Part shown: piece after piece, positions 4,744-5,143 of the stretch
Numbering within the stretch: the stretch's first letter is position 1
Layout: each line of letters starts with the position of its first letter
From: Pseudomonadota bacterium
GTDB lineage: Bacteria > Pseudomonadota > Alphaproteobacteria > Micropepsales > Micropepsaceae
DNA length: 5,143 bases
Direction of reading: 5' to 3'
Assembly (NCBI GenBank): GCA_023427355.1
Contig: JAEZBK010000291.1
Coordinates: 1 to 5,143 of the forward strand
The notes under the pieces: model-generated
Database searches by the model: none
Told to the model about the DNA's origin: nothing
Seen by the model: the letters and a program-made list of their open reading frames with translations, nothing else
Program-made: the position numbers and the translations under genes

Positions 4744-5143
4744 TTACGCCGCCGGCTTGAGGACGTCGTCGCCCTTGTTCCAGTTGCAGGGGCACAGTTC
4801 GTCGGTCTGCAGCGCATCGAGCACGCGCAGCACTTCGGCGGGATTGCGGCCCACGCTCATGTCGGTGACATAGGCGAAGCGGATGATGCCGTCCGGATCC
4901 ACCAGGAAGGTGGCGCGCTTGGCGACGCCCGCGTCTTCGTCGAGCACGCCCAGGGCCGTGGTCAGGCGGCGGTTGGTGTCGGCCAGCATGGCGAACGGCA
5001 GGGTCTTGAGGTCGGCATGGTTCTGGCGCCAGGCCAGGTGCACGAACTCCGAGTCGGTCGAGACGCCATAGATGACGGTGTCGCGGTCCTTGAAGTCGCC
5101 ATTGAGCTTGCCGAAGCCGGCGATCTCGGTCGGGCAGACGAAG
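4744..5143 (-). CDS. ahpC: AhpC-type 2-Cys peroxiredoxin, C-terminal 132 residues (cut by window edge)
   Basis: A cytoplasmic thiol peroxidase that reduces hydrogen peroxide, organic hydroperoxides and peroxynitrite. The visible part opens with [17 protein letters not shown], holding the peroxidatic Cys in the VCPTE motif. [14 protein letters not shown] follows, then the conserved [14 protein letters not shown], and the tail [13 protein letters not shown] with two resolving-region cysteines in a CPC pair. The peroxidatic Cys is 114 and 116 residues before these, close to the 113 and 115 of the three-cysteine M. tuberculosis AhpC (C61, C174, C176), the class that works with AhpD. Roughly 55-60 N-terminal residues lie beyond the window. 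Frame continuity upstream of the GTG at 5043 to the window edge shows that this codon is an internal Val, not a start. The neighbouring ahpD confirms the pairing. Confidence 0.95.
   Translation of the reverse strand, partial: FVCPTEIAGFGKLNGDFKDRDTVIYGVSTDSEFVHLAWRQNHADLKTLPFAMLADTNRRLTTALGVLDEDAGVAKRATFLVDPDGIIRFAYVTDMSVGRNPAEVLRVLDALQTDELCPCNWNKGDDVLKPAA

Noticed and set aside
3884..4873. A 329-codon plus-strand open frame spanning the padR-ahpD gap
   Set aside because: Most of it is antisense to ahpD and it crosses two hairpin terminators. The Gly/Arg-rich product resembles no protein family.
1..5143. CRISPR arrays, tRNA or rRNA genes, insertion sequences, phage attachment sites
   Set aside because: No regularly spaced repeats, RNA gene signatures, transposase-like proteins or paired terminal repeats were seen on either strand.

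Overview
The window is GC-rich, every credible gene lies on the minus strand, and spacing is tight. The gene types fit a Gram-negative bacterium, most likely an alphaproteobacterium: a secreted subclass B3 metallo-beta-lactamase, Sec-exported or membrane-anchored envelope proteins, a TraB/GumN relative, and a three-cysteine AhpC with AhpD. The lineage is an inference from gene content and base composition; no rRNA or tRNA is present to settle it.

Read in the direction of transcription (high to low coordinates), there are two transcription blocks. Block 1 (5143 to about 4020) is peroxide defence. It holds the C-terminal two thirds of an AhpC-type 2-Cys peroxiredoxin (cut by the window edge) and then a complete AhpD with its CxxC...H active site. 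AhpC uses its peroxidatic Cys to reduce peroxides, and AhpD is the classical thiol donor for three-cysteine AhpC proteins. A strong intrinsic terminator (hairpin plus T6) sits between the two genes, only 18 nt before the ahpD start codon, so ahpD expression probably depends on read-through. A second strong hairpin (14-bp perfect stem) follows the ahpD stop.

Block 2 (3912 to 1) looks like one six-gene operon: a PadR-family repressor, a HAAS/permease-prefix membrane protein overlapping it, a secreted TraB/GumN-family protein in which both family GxxH motifs appear lost, two tandem paralogous proteins with one N-terminal membrane anchor and a Pro/Ala-rich stalk, and the N-terminal third of a subclass B3 metallo-beta-lactamase (cut by the window edge). 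Gaps are -17, +49, +12, -14 and +50 bp. I see no convincing promoter or T-tailed terminator inside the block. A dyad operator of the form ACCTTG-N5-CAAGGT fills the spacer of a plausible sigma-70 promoter in front of padR. The core 11-mer recurs between promoter and start codon, and once more in inverted orientation next to the ahpD terminator.

The most unusual content is block 2: a PadR-headed envelope locus in which a catalytically doubtful TraB/GumN protein and a pair of unrecognised, rapidly diverging membrane-anchored paralogues appear to be co-transcribed with a beta-lactamase.
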